Assembly (NCBI GenBank): GCA_002362155.1
Contig: DETN01000023.1
Span: forward strand, 1 to 7,125
Direction of reading: 5' to 3'
DNA length: 7,125 bases
Source of the DNA: Lachnospiraceae bacterium UBA3287
GTDB taxonomy: Bacteria > Bacillota > Clostridia > Lachnospirales > Lachnospiraceae
The position numbers and the translations under genes are program-made. The notes beneath the pieces are model-generated. The model saw only the letters and a list, made by a program, of their open reading frames with translations. It was not told where the DNA came from and did no database searches. Position 1 is the stretch's first letter. The number at the start of each line of letters is the position of its first letter. This document shows positions 1 through 6,233 of the stretch, in pieces.

Positions 1-15
1 TGGTATCCCGCGGAT

Positions 16-21
16 TATAAT
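16..21 (+). promoter_or_regulatory. Perfect -10 hexamer (TATAAT) upstream of the GH2 gene
   Basis: TATAAT sits 19 bases before the ATG at 41. If used, transcription would begin near base 28, just ahead of the Shine-Dalgarno GGGGA at 30-34. The matching -35 would lie left of base 1, so it cannot be seen. The hexamer could also be a chance match inside the end of an upstream gene, because all three + frames can be read as a short tail here (stops at 18-20, 26-28 and 82-84). Confidence 0.3.
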
Positions 22-40
22 GAACTGACGGGGAAAAGCA

Positions 41-1849
41 ATGGAACAGCTTTATACCAGATGGAAGGCGCAGGCGGACCTTAGCCATCCGGAGAATACC
101 AGGGTGCCCCTTCCGGAATACCCCAGGCCCCAGATGAGAAGGGAAGAATATCAGATCCTGAACGGGATCTGGTCCTACGCCATCACGGGGGAGGACGAAA
201 GGCCCGATCTGTGGGACGGAAAGATCCTGGTGCCCTTTTCGCCGGAGACGGCCCTTTCGGGGGTGGGAAGGACCCTGCAGCCGGGCTTCTTCCTCCACTA
301 TGAGCGCACCTTCAGGGCCCTGCCGCCCTTTGAGGGCGCCAGGCTCCTTCTGCATTTCGGGGCCGTGGACCAGAGGTGCCGCGTGCGGGTGAACGGAAAA
401 GAGGCAGGGGGCCACGAAGGGGGCTTTACCGCCTTTTCCATGGACATAACGGATCTTTTACAGGAAGGGGAAAATACCCTGGAGGTCGTCTGCAGGGACG
501 ATACGGACACCTCCTGGCACGGCCGGGGCAAGCAGAAGCTGGAGCCCGGAGGCATGTTTTACCAGGCCCAGAGCGGCATCTGGAAAACGGTCTGGACCGA
601 ATGGGTCCCGGCCCTTCATATCCGGTCCCTTACCCTGATCCCCCGCTTCTTTGAAAAAAAGGAAGAGATCCTTGTGGACGCCCCGGGAGGAGAGGGCATG
701 GACGTGACCGTTACGGTCACGGGGCCGGGCAAAGAGGAGAGCGTATCGGTCATAAAGGCCGGGGAAAAGGCCCTTCTGGACCTGCCGGGCTTTCGGCCCT
801 GGAGCCCCGAAGACCCCTTCCTCTATAAGGCAGTGATCTCTCTTGGAAGAGACAGGGTAAAAAGCTACTTTGCCCTGCGAAGCTTCGAGCGCCGCAGGGA
901 CAGCAGGGGGATCCTGCGGTTTTTCCTGAACGGCAGGCCCTGTTACATGAACGGCCTTCTGGACCAGGGCTACTGGCCCGAGAGCCTTCTGACCCCGCCC
1001 TCCGACAGGGCCCTTTCCTATGACGTAAAGGTCTTAAAGAGCCTTGGCTTCAACATGATCCGCAAGCACATCAAGGTGGAGAGCGCCCGCTTTTACTACC
1101 ACTGCGACAGACTGGGCATGCTGGTCTGGCAGGATATGATCAACGGGGGCACCTCCTACAACATGAATTTCGTCACCTATCTGCCCACCATTCTGCCCTG
1201 GGTCCAGCGCCATACCGGGGACAGGCCCCGGGCCCTCCTGTCAAGGACGGACAGGGAGGGCCGGGAGGAATATATGAAGGAACTGGACGAGACCATGGAG
1301 GAGCTGAAGAACGTCGTCTCCCTCTGCGTCTGGGTCCCCTTCAACGAGGGCTGGGGCCAGTTCGACGCGGCAGGGGTCACGGACTATGTCCGGAGAAAGG
1401 ACCCGGACCGCCTGATCGATCAGGCCTCCGGCTGGTTCGATCAGGGCGGCGGAGACTTCTATTCGGTCCACAACTATTTCCGCCGCCTGAAGGCAGAGCC
1501 CAGAGAGCGGATCTACGGCCTTACGGAGTTCGGGGGCATCACCCTGAACGTGGAGGGGCACTCCGCCGTCACAGACCAGAAGGTCTACGGCTATAAGCAT
1601 TTCAGGACGGAAAAGGAACTGGAAGAGGGCTACGAAAGGATGATGCGGACAGAGATCCTGCCCAACATAAAAAGAGGCCTTTCCGCCTCGGTCCTGACCC
1701 AGACCTCCGACGTGGAAGAGGAGGTCAACGGCCTTCTGACCTGGGACAGAGAGGTCCTGAAGATCCCGGCGGCCACCATAAGGCGGCTGAACCGGCTGAT
1801 ACAGAAAGAATTCGAAAAGCAGACAGAGGGGAATTATGGCGGCAGTTGA
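41..1849 (+). CDS. Glycoside hydrolase family 2 protein (beta-galactosidase/beta-glucuronidase-like), cytoplasmic
   Basis: This 602-residue protein has the length and domain order of short GH2 enzymes. An N-terminal jelly-roll sugar-binding domain spans about residues 20-195 (LNGIWSY near its start, VNGKEAGGHEGGFTAF, and SGIWKTVW at its end). A small immunoglobulin-like domain spans about 200-285, and a TIM barrel runs from about 290 to the end. The acid/base glutamate is E436 in PFNEGWGQFD and the nucleophile is E496 in LTEFGG. Both are retained, so it should be an active retaining beta-glycosidase. The barrel motif RKHIKVESARFYYHCD is intact. No signal peptide or membrane segment is present, so it probably acts in the cytoplasm on imported oligosaccharides or glycosides. 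The sugar specificity (galactoside, glucuronide, mannoside) cannot be read from the sequence; the N-x-K motif expected of a true beta-glucuronidase was not seen in the C-terminal part. The start at 41 follows GGGGA with a 6-base spacer. The last 14 bases overlap the next gene, which suggests translational coupling. Confidence 0.9.
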   Translation: MEQLYTRWKAQADLSHPENTRVPLPEYPRPQMRREEYQILNGIWSYAITGEDERPDLWDGKILVPFSPETALSGVGRTLQPGFFLHYERTFRALPPFEGARLLLHFGAVDQRCRVRVNGKEAGGHEGGFTAFSMDITDLLQEGENTLEVVCRDDTDTSWHGRGKQKLEPGGMFYQAQSGIWKTVWTEWVPALHIRSLTLIPRFFEKKEEILVDAPGGEGMDVTVTVTGPGKEESVSVIKAGEKALLDLPGFRPWSPEDPFLYKAVISLGRDRVKSYFALRSFERRRDSRGILRFFLNGRPCYMNGLLDQGYWPESLLTPPSDRALSYDVKVLKSLGFNMIRKHIKVESARFYYHCDRLGMLVWQDMINGGTSYNMNFVTYLPTILPWVQRHTGDRPRALLSRTDREGREEYMKELDETMEELKNVVSLCVWVPFNEGWGQFDAAGVTDYVRRKDPDRLIDQASGWFDQGGGDFYSVHNYFRRLKAEPRERIYGLTEFGGITLNVEGHSAVTDQKVYGYKHFRTEKELEEGYERMMRTEILPNIKRGLSASVLTQTSDVEEEVNGLLTWDREVLKIPAATIRRLNRLIQKEFEKQTEGNYGGS

Positions 1850-2327
1850 CAAAAGCGTATATCTGGCCCCGGGGAGCGTGGTGGTGGGCGACGTGACCCT
1901 TATGGAGGGCTGCGGCGTCTGGTACAACGCCGTGATCCGGGGAGACGAGGACTTTGTGACGGTCGGAAAAGGGTCCAACATCCAGGACAACGCCGTGATC
2001 CATGTGGATGCGGGCCATCCCGTCCGGATCGGAGAAGGGGTCACGGTGGGCCACGGAGCCATCCTGCACGGCTGCACCGTGGGGGACAACTCCCTGATCG
2101 GCATGGGGGCCATCGTACTGAACGACGCTGTGATCGGCAGGGACTGCATCATCGGAGCGGGATCCCTGGTGACAGGGGGGACGGTCATTCCCGACGGATC
2201 CGTGGCCTTCGGAAATCCGGCCAGGGTCAGAAAGGAGACAGGCCCCGAAGGCGCCGCATCCAACCGCCGGAACGCGGAATTCTACCGGCATCTGGCGGAG
2301 GAGGCCCTGGAAAAGGATCATTTGTGA
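1836..2327 (+). CDS. Gamma-class carbonic anhydrase-like protein (YrdA/PaaY type, left-handed beta-helix)
   Basis: This 163-residue protein is made almost wholly of hexapeptide repeats ([IV]-G-x-x-x-[IV] pattern), giving a left-handed parallel beta-helix that normally trimerises. The three zinc/iron ligands of gamma carbonic anhydrases are visible as H56 (NAVIHVD), H73 and H78 (VGHGAILHGC). R35, D37, Q50 and D51 match the conserved residues around the Cam active site, and the 5-residue spacings D51-H56 and H73-H78 are as expected. The long acidic loop of the archaeal Cam enzyme is absent, as is usual in bacterial YrdA/PaaY/CaiE-type members, many of which show little or no measured carbonic anhydrase activity. 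CO2 hydration is therefore plausible but not assured. A C-terminal helix (about 139-163) follows the beta-helix. GAGGGG at 1826-1831 is the Shine-Dalgarno, inside the end of the GH2 gene. The stop overlaps the convergent rlmH stop. Confidence 0.92.
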   Translation: MAAVDKSVYLAPGSVVVGDVTLMEGCGVWYNAVIRGDEDFVTVGKGSNIQDNAVIHVDAGHPVRIGEGVTVGHGAILHGCTVGDNSLIGMGAIVLNDAVIGRDCIIGAGSLVTGGTVIPDGSVAFGNPARVRKETGPEGAASNRRNAEFYRHLAEEALEKDHL

Positions 2328-2791
2328 TAGGGCCTTCCCTGAATGATCATTAAGGCCCGGTAGATCTGCTCCAGCAGGATGACCCGGGTCATCAGATGGG
2401 TGAAGGTCAGAGAAGAGAGCTTCCAGCAGACGTCGGCCCTTTTTCTGAGGGCGGGAGAGGGTCCCAGGGATCCGGCGATGACAAAGACAATGTTTTTTCC
2501 GGCGTCCTGCCAGGCCTGGAAGCGGCCCGCGAACTCCTCGCTGGTCCATTCCTTTCCGTGCAGGTCCAGAAGGACCACGAAGTCCGAGGGACGGATCTTT
2601 TCCAGGGCTCTTTCCCCTTCCTTTTCCGTGACCAGGCGGATCTCGCTTTCCCGGTCCGTATGTTTATTGGCTTCATCCTTCAGTTCCAGGACCTCGGTCC
2701 TGTGGAAGGGCGAAATACGTTTTCTATATTCTTCCTCCAGGCTCATAAGAGCCCGGTCCTTCATTTTTCCTATGGCAACTATCGTGATCAT
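2318..2791 (-). CDS. rlmH: RlmH, 23S rRNA pseudouridine-1915 N3-methyltransferase
   Basis: This 157-residue protein is of the normal length for RlmH, the small SPOUT-class methyltransferase that uses S-adenosylmethionine to methylate N3 of pseudouridine 1915 in helix 69 of 23S rRNA on assembled ribosomes. It has the family N-terminus (MITIVAIGKMKD), the LLDLHGKEWTSEEFA segment (about 74-88), the glycine-rich trefoil-knot loop FVIAGSLG (103-110), the knot helix THLMTRVILLEQIYRA (131-146), and the diagnostic C-terminus PYHK (154-157). The knot helix reads T-H-L-M where many homologues have P-H-Q-L/M, a conservative variation that should not abolish function. The protein acts as a homodimer in the cytoplasm. 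The ATG is preceded by GGGGAG with a suitable spacer. A divergent extended -10 lies about 45 bases upstream. Its last codons overlap the end of the gamma carbonic anhydrase gene by 10 bp. Confidence 0.96.
   Translation of the reverse strand: MITIVAIGKMKDRALMSLEEEYRKRISPFHRTEVLELKDEANKHTDRESEIRLVTEKEGERALEKIRPSDFVVLLDLHGKEWTSEEFAGRFQAWQDAGKNIVFVIAGSLGPSPALRKRADVCWKLSSLTFTHLMTRVILLEQIYRALMIIQGRPYHK
2330..2358. other. Inverted repeat (7-bp perfect stem) at the convergent gene junction
   Basis: GGGCCTT at 2330-2336 is perfectly complementary to AAGGCCC at 2352-2358. The 15-base loop ends in the palindrome AATGATCATT (2342-2351). The repeat starts two bases after the carbonic anhydrase stop and lies inside the last codons of rlmH. 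Neither strand has a T-run after it, so it is not a standard intrinsic terminator. It might protect or pause the + strand transcript, or be chance in a GC-rich coding region. Confidence 0.35.
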
Positions 2792-2834
2792 GGCATGCTC
2801 CCCGAGTTATGCGGATCGGTTTTTCAACAAAAAG

Positions 2835-2843
2835 AGTATAACA
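2835..2843 (-). promoter_or_regulatory. Extended -10 promoter element for rlmH
   Basis: Read on the - strand this is TGTTATACT, that is TG-n-TATACT, a good extended -10. It would start transcription near base 2828, giving a leader of about 37 bases before the rlmH ATG. No convincing -35 is found at 17 bp spacing, which is common for extended -10 promoters. The same bases read on the + strand give TATAAC (2837-2842), so the element is nearly symmetric and could fire in both directions. Confidence 0.5.
2837..2842 (+). promoter_or_regulatory. Possible -10 element (TATAAC) for the PAS/pseudokinase gene
   Basis: TATAAC lies 7 bases before the ATG at 2850, so the predicted transcription start falls on or next to the first codon, implying a leaderless or nearly leaderless message. 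No good -35 and no TG extension is seen. Support comes mainly from position and from the absence of a clear Shine-Dalgarno for the gene. Confidence 0.3.
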
Positions 2844-2849
2844 GAGTTT

Positions 2850-5123
2850 ATGATTACACCGATTGATTTTGGAAAATTATTTTTGAACAACTGGTTCTAT
2901 GAAAAGGATGCAGCGGCCTGCGCGGCCATGCTTCCCGAGGATTCCCTTTTTGTCATGCCGGAAGGAATGGAACACTTCCTGAGCAGGGAAGGAGCCGCCG
3001 CCTGGATACAGGAGAAGCTGGAGGACAAGTCCTCCCGCAAATATGTGGAGATCTCCACCATGAAGTCCAATCCCTGCGGGGAGGACGCGGTGGCGGTCAG
3101 CTATGAGGCGGGCCTGATCCCGGCGGACGCCGGGGACAGCACGGGAATCCGCTGTTCCATGATCGTAAGGGGCAGAGAAGAGGATGCAAAGATCTGTTTC
3201 TTCCAGATGTCGGACAATACCGCGGACCCCAGGACCCTGACGGGAAGAGTCAGAGACCTTCTGGGACCCGTGAAGACCGGGGTCATGCTCCTGGAGTGCA
3301 GAGAGGACGCCTTCGTCATGCTCTACGCCAACGGGTTTTTCACCGATAAGCTCAAATACAGCCGGGAGGAATTCGAGACCATGGCGGGCCACAATCCCTT
3401 CTTCTTCGTTATGCAGGGAGAGGACAAAAAGTTCGCCAGGACCCTGAAGGAGTGCGCGGCGGAAGGCAGGGATATTTCCATCCGGACCGTTCTTGCGGGG
3501 GCCTACGGCCAGCGCATGTCCTGCCAGGTCACGGGCGTCGTCAGAGAAGGCAGACAGGATGCCGGCCAGGGCAGGCTCTGCCTGCTCCTCTTCCAGGACG
3601 TCTCCGGCTATCAGACCATCATCGAGCAGTTCGACAGCCAGCTCCATATCCGTCAGGAACTCTTAAAGAGCCTTCCCGGCTGCTCCGTGGTCCTGCAGAG
3701 AAGCGAGCAGGAGACCAAACTCATCTATATGAGTCCCGAGGCATCGGACATGTTCGGCATGAACGCGGCGGCCCTGGGAGAAGAGCTGAAAAAGGATCTT
3801 CTCTACGGGCTGGAGATGACGGACATCACCAGAAAGCGCATCGAGGAGGAATTTATCGAGGCCAGGGCGGAAGACCCGGACTGCGGCATGTTCCGGATCG
3901 AGCGGCCCGACGGCACCTCCCTCTGGACTGAGCTTTTCATCTCCTCCAGAGAAAGAGGCAGAGAGGCCGGAACGGTCTATCTCTTCTATCTGGACAGGGA
4001 CCGTCAGAGACGGGAAATGGAAAAGCAGCTGGAGGCCACCGAGATGATCTCCAAGATCCGCAGGGAACAGGCCAGAGAGGACGTGGAGACCGCCAGAAAA
4101 CAGGCGGAAGAGATGGTGGAGGAAGCGAAGGAAAAGACCAGGAAGCTCCTGGAGAGCAGCAGGGAGGAGCTGGACCGCCGCATGGAAGTTTCGGTCCGCA
4201 ACGCCGAGCAGAGAGAGACGGAGCTCAGGAAAGAATACAAGGCCTATAAGGCCGAGACCACAAGAAAGCTGGCCGTTATGGAAAAGGCCCTGCGGGAAGC
4301 AAGGCTGCAGCTGAGGGAGAAGGAAAAGGAATTCGAGGATACCCTGGCCGCCAGGGAGCAGGCCTTCGAAGAGAAGATCGGCGCCCTGGAGGAAAAGCTG
4401 GCCCAGGGCCGCGAGGAGCAGACCCAGCGCAGACAGGAGCTGGAGACAGGCCTGATCCGGGCCGCCCAGAGAGCCAGGATGAAGGAGAAGGCGGACGCCG
4501 TCCGGGCCGCTTCCCTGGAAGAACTGGAGCTGGTGCCGGGACTTGCCCCGGCGGATGCGGAAAAGGTCCGGGAGAACATGGCCCGGGACTACGAGCACAT
4601 GACGGAGATCGAGCCCGACAGCCTTTCCTCCGGCATCTTCCTGATCCAGGACGCAGTCCGCAACATCATGCTCTATCAGAGCCCCCGCTGCACAAAGAGG
4701 GGGATCGGCCTGGTCATGCAGGCAGGAAAGAACTATCCCAGAGAGGTCCGGGGCGACAGGCCCAGGCTCCAGTCCGCCCTTTCCTCCCTTCTGGACTTTG
4801 CCGTGGACAACACGCCCGAGGAAGGCAGGATCGTTCTGACCTATACCTCGGACTGGCCCTCCAGGGGAAGAGTCAACATGCGCTTCCGTCTCCGTTTTGA
4901 CGCCAGGGCCTTTTCCGAGGCAGAGCTTCAGGATCCGGGCAGGGTCAGAGGAAATCCGGTCCGTGAAGGCCTGCTGGTGGCTCTGGAGGATATCCGGAGA
5001 ATGGGCGGCAGCCTGCAGATCACGGAGGCCAGCCGGGAGAGCTCCGAGATCACCGTATGGGTGAGCATGGCCGTGCCCGAAAGAACAGATCCGGCACAGG
5101 AGAACAGGAAGAAGAAAAGATGA
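2850..5123 (+). CDS. NTF2/SnoaL-like - PAS - PAS - coiled-coil - degenerate histidine-kinase-like protein
   Basis: The open frame extends upstream across rlmH, but the protein proper begins at ATG 2850 (MITPIDFGKLF), giving 757 residues. There is no membrane segment or signal peptide. Residues 1 to about 122 resemble an NTF2/SnoaL-like small-ligand fold (LNNWFYEKDAAACAAML, VAVSYEAG). A PAS domain spans about 140-254 (ending LLLFQDVSGY) and a second about 270-380 (ending VYLFYLDRDR). A highly charged Glu/Lys/Arg coiled coil of about 165 residues follows (about 385-550). The C-terminus (about 560-757) follows the HATPase_c pattern (RGDRPRLQ at 634-641, MGG at 718-720). Its catalytic motifs are broken: the N-box Asn position is F650, the DxGxG box reads D684-A-R-A-F, and the GxGLGL box reads VREGLL. 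No DHp histidine (H-E/D-x-x-x-P) is present. It is therefore probably a pseudokinase that relays signal by conformation. No good Shine-Dalgarno precedes the start. Its stop overlaps the next start as ATGA. The fold assignments are inferred from sequence pattern; the HATPase match is the firmest. Confidence 0.8.
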   Translation: MITPIDFGKLFLNNWFYEKDAAACAAMLPEDSLFVMPEGMEHFLSREGAAAWIQEKLEDKSSRKYVEISTMKSNPCGEDAVAVSYEAGLIPADAGDSTGIRCSMIVRGREEDAKICFFQMSDNTADPRTLTGRVRDLLGPVKTGVMLLECREDAFVMLYANGFFTDKLKYSREEFETMAGHNPFFFVMQGEDKKFARTLKECAAEGRDISIRTVLAGAYGQRMSCQVTGVVREGRQDAGQGRLCLLLFQDVSGYQTIIEQFDSQLHIRQELLKSLPGCSVVLQRSEQETKLIYMSPEASDMFGMNAAALGEELKKDLLYGLEMTDITRKRIEEEFIEARAEDPDCGMFRIERPDGTSLWTELFISSRERGREAGTVYLFYLDRDRQRREMEKQLEATEMISKIRREQAREDVETARKQAEEMVEEAKEKTRKLLESSREELDRRMEVSVRNAEQRETELRKEYKAYKAETTRKLAVMEKALREARLQLREKEKEFEDTLAAREQAFEEKIGALEEKLAQGREEQTQRRQELETGLIRAAQRARMKEKADAVRAASLEELELVPGLAPADAEKVRENMARDYEHMTEIEPDSLSSGIFLIQDAVRNIMLYQSPRCTKRGIGLVMQAGKNYPREVRGDRPRLQSALSSLLDFAVDNTPEEGRIVLTYTSDWPSRGRVNMRFRLRFDARAFSEAELQDPGRVRGNPVREGLLVALEDIRRMGGSLQITEASRESSEITVWVSMAVPERTDPAQENRKKKR

Positions 5124-6115
5124 GACCCGGAAAAACAGCAAGGGCAGCAGGTATCCTGGCAGGGAGCGTCCTTCTTGCGGGAGGAGGGACCCTTCTGGGA
5201 GCCGCCGCCTACATGTATAAAAAGTCCCTGACATCGGAGCGGGGCGTGAAAAATGAGGAAGAGAGCGAAATGCCCTCCTATGCGGCGGGAGCAAGGTGGC
5301 TCAGGCGCCTTCCGGAGGCGGAAAGCGTCTACTCTGCCATGCCCGGCGGCATGCGGGTCCACGCCCTCTTTCTGAAAAGGCCCGAGGAGTGCCACCGCTA
5401 CGTCATCTGCGTGCACGGCTTCAAGAACGAGGCGGCCACCATGGGGGTCTACGCCAGGCCCTACTTTGAAAAGTACCGGATGAACGTCCTGATCCCCGAA
5501 CTGCGGGGACATGGACTCAGCGACGGAAATATCATAGGCATGGGCTATCCGGACAGGGAGGATATCCTCCACTGGATCAGGAAGATCGTAAAGAAGGATC
5601 CGGAGGCGGTCATCGTGCTCCATGGTATGTCCATGGGTGCGGCCACGGTCCTTATGACCACCGGGGAAAAGCTGCCGGCCAATGTGAAGGCCTGCATCTC
5701 CGACTCCGCCTATACCAACGCCATGGACGAGTCGGCCTATGTCTATCTGAATCTCAACCCCCATCCCATTCCCGCAAGGCCCCTGATGAGGACCGTCCGC
5801 CTGCTGGCCCTGAAGCTGTCCGGTTTTGACCTGGACAGGGCGGCGCCGGAGGAGGCCGTAAAGCACTCCCATACCCCCACCCTCTTTATCCACGGGGAAA
5901 AGGACGGCTTTATCCCGCCCTCCATGATGCCTGTCCTCTACAACAACGCGGCCTGTCCCAAGGCCTTTTTATGGATCCCCGGAGCGGACCACGTGCAGGG
6001 GATCGATATCGACCCGGAGACCTACTGGAAGGGCGTGGAAAAGTTCCTTTATGGAGTGGATCCCGCCATCCTTAAAGGGGCCGGAGGAAGTCTGACAGGA
6101 AGAGGGGCAGGCTGA
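5120..6115 (+). CDS. Membrane-anchored alpha/beta hydrolase (serine hydrolase)
   Basis: This 331-residue protein is translated from the ATG in the ATGA overlap with the preceding stop, with AGGAAG at 5106-5111 as its Shine-Dalgarno. An in-frame ATG at 5057 exists but lies deep in the previous gene and would put a charged extension ahead of the membrane segment. Residues about 9-33 form one hydrophobic Ala/Gly/Leu-rich helix without a cleavage site, so this is a signal anchor. The rest is an alpha/beta hydrolase with the oxyanion-loop HGF (99-101), RGHGLSDG, the nucleophile elbow G169-M-S171-M-G173, the acid D262 in HGEKDGF, and the base H291 in GADHVQG. The triad S171-D262-H291 is complete. 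A short cap with proline-rich segments lies between strands 6 and 7. The overall pattern resembles the uncharacterised Gram-positive esterase/acyl-hydrolase group typified by YqkD. Substrate unknown. The catalytic domain is probably outside the membrane, but positive charges flank both sides of the anchor, so topology is uncertain. Confidence 0.9.
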   Translation: MRPGKTARAAGILAGSVLLAGGGTLLGAAAYMYKKSLTSERGVKNEEESEMPSYAAGARWLRRLPEAESVYSAMPGGMRVHALFLKRPEECHRYVICVHGFKNEAATMGVYARPYFEKYRMNVLIPELRGHGLSDGNIIGMGYPDREDILHWIRKIVKKDPEAVIVLHGMSMGAATVLMTTGEKLPANVKACISDSAYTNAMDESAYVYLNLNPHPIPARPLMRTVRLLALKLSGFDLDRAAPEEAVKHSHTPTLFIHGEKDGFIPPSMMPVLYNNAACPKAFLWIPGADHVQGIDIDPETYWKGVEKFLYGVDPAILKGAGGSLTGRGAG

Positions 6116-6233
6116 GAAGAAAAAGTAAAAAGAAGAGAAAAAAGCAAAAAAGAAAAGATAACAGAAGATAAAAAACAGAAGAGAAAATAAAAAAGAAAAC
6201 AGAAGAGAAATAGAAAAAGAGAAATAAATAAGA
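6116..6233. repeat. A/G-rich low-complexity intergenic tract with short direct repeats
   Basis: On the + strand this 118-base stretch is almost entirely A and G, with only scattered T and C, in sharp contrast to the GC-rich genes on both sides. It holds a 15-base direct repeat, AAAACAGAAGAGAAA, at 6172-6186 and 6196-6210 (24-base period), and a shorter copy of its core (ACAGAAGA) at 6161-6168. Transcribed leftward it is a U/C-rich stretch right after the hairpin at 6234-6271. Transcribed rightward it is a purine-rich 3' untranslated region of the hydrolase message. No credible gene is seen in it. Confidence 0.75.

Noticed and set aside
1..84. Tail of an upstream gene in frame 1 ending at TAG 82-84 (or in frame 2 ending at 28)
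   Set aside because: Only a few codons are visible in each frame, all three frames are open for some distance, and none shows a recognisable C-terminus, so no choice can be supported.
1241..2549. Antisense open frames opposite the GH2 and carbonic anhydrase genes and one overlapping rlmH in another frame
   Set aside because: They show no domain pattern and lie over genes with intact catalytic motifs; composition is typical of shadow frames.
2379..2849. 157-codon 5' extension of the sensor gene
   Set aside because: It runs entirely antisense to rlmH and through the divergent spacer, is Ser/Arg-rich without a fold, and has no Shine-Dalgarno. The alternative ATG at 2790 also lacks one and overlaps the rlmH start codon.
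4530..4580. VPGLAPADAEKVRENM looks like a helix-hairpin-helix DNA-binding motif in the sensor protein
   Set aside because: Only a single copy, within the helical segment before the HATPase-like domain where a DHp-like second helix would sit; the resemblance is too short to claim DNA binding.
5057..5119. 21-codon N-terminal extension of the alpha/beta hydrolase
   Set aside because: The ATG at 5120 has a proper Shine-Dalgarno, forms the common ATGA coupling, and puts the membrane helix at the N-terminus.
3663..5294. Long antisense open frame (543 codons, - strand) opposite the sensor gene
   Set aside because: It is Leu/Gly/Pro/His-rich with no recognisable domain, spans the junction of two well-supported + strand genes, and is explained by the GC-rich codon bias of the sense strand, which leaves few antisense stops.
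6116..6233. CRISPR-like or tandem repeat array in the A/G-rich tract
   Set aside because: Only two full copies of a 15-base low-complexity word plus a fragment, with no unique spacers and no palindromic repeat ends.
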